The notes beneath the pieces were generated by a model, which had not been told where the DNA came from, did not search any database, and was given only the letters and a program-made list of their open reading frames with translations. Below, one piece after another: positions 6,993 through 7,126 of a DNA stretch of 7,126 nt. Source of the stretch: Fimbriimonadales bacterium. GTDB lineage: Bacteria > Armatimonadota > Fimbriimonadia > Fimbriimonadales > Fimbriimonadaceae. How positions within the stretch are numbered: the stretch's first letter is position 1; the number at the start of each line of letters is the position of its first letter. The translations under genes and the position numbers were made by a program. The stretch covers positions 1,441 to 8,566 of the forward strand of contig JAPLCS010000061.1 in assembly GCA_026392145.1 (NCBI GenBank). Reading direction: 5' to 3'.

Positions 6993-7126
6993 ATGGACCG
7001 ATTGAACTCAGAAGGAATTCCCAGAGATCAATTGGGCTACGCATTACGTAACCGAAAAATGGTCATGTTTGCTCGGCAAACTGACACATGCATGCTGTGT
7101 TGCCGCAACAATGTCGGAGAATCTGG
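6993..7126 (+). CDS. Unrecognised protein with CxxCC motif, 3' end beyond window
   Basis: An open frame begins at the ATG at 6993 and stays open for 44 codons to the window end; an in-frame TAA at 6987-6989 sets the upstream limit. The segment is basic (RDQLGYALRNRK) and carries TCMLCC (Cys33, Cys36, Cys37), which might be half of a zinc site. No signal peptide or family was recognised and no good ribosome site is present. It starts 40 bases from and divergent to the ATL gene, a plausible arrangement for a real gene. The fragment is short, so it could be spurious. Confidence 0.5.
   Translation, partial: MDRLNSEGIPRDQLGYALRNRKMVMFARQTDTCMLCCRNNVGES

Overview
This 7.1 kb window looks like ordinary bacterial chromosome: compact genes on both strands, moderate base composition, Shine-Dalgarno sites, and no mobile element, RNA gene or CRISPR array. 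The short LeuA, the CIRCE-type operator at groESL and the many single-domain accessory proteins would fit a non-proteobacterial lineage. An Armatimonadota/Fimbriimonadia-like source is my guess only, not something the sequence proves.

Layout. Bases 1-520 (minus) hold the N-terminal 173 residues of a CE7/AXE1-type acetyl esterase that runs off the left edge. It is joined by a 4-base ATGA overlap to an upstream 95-residue stand-alone NIL-domain protein (517-804, minus). Thirty bases away and divergent is a short-form leuA (835-1980, plus) with one in-frame TGA at codon 101. Apart from that codon it is full length, collinear with E. coli LeuA and has all its metal ligands. Convergent with it is a J-domain protein fused to a seven-bladed WD40 propeller (2004-3182, minus). 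A strong intrinsic terminator (3261-3300) separates this gene from the groES-groEL operon (3339-5252, minus), whose GroEL ends in a histidine-rich tail. The 326-base divergent region 5253-5578 carries a CIRCE-like HrcA operator, several inverted repeats and a candidate promoter. To its right are a two-domain protein (LolA/DUF2092-like plus a cysteine-less thioredoxin fold; 5579-6589, plus), an alkyltransferase-like protein (6608-6952, minus) and the first 44 codons of an unrecognised CxxCC protein (from 6993, plus).

How the genes relate. The clearest functional block is protein folding: GroES and GroEL under probable HrcA/CIRCE control, followed in the same direction by a J-domain protein that presumably recruits DnaK through HPD while its propeller supplies a binding platform. 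The esterase and NIL genes are probably one translationally coupled transcript. The leuA stop codon is the most notable oddity. It is either a recent nonsense mutation (leucine auxotrophy or a second copy elsewhere), a sequencing or assembly error, or readthrough. Genome-wide reassignment of UGA is argued against by two neighbouring genes that end normally at TGA.
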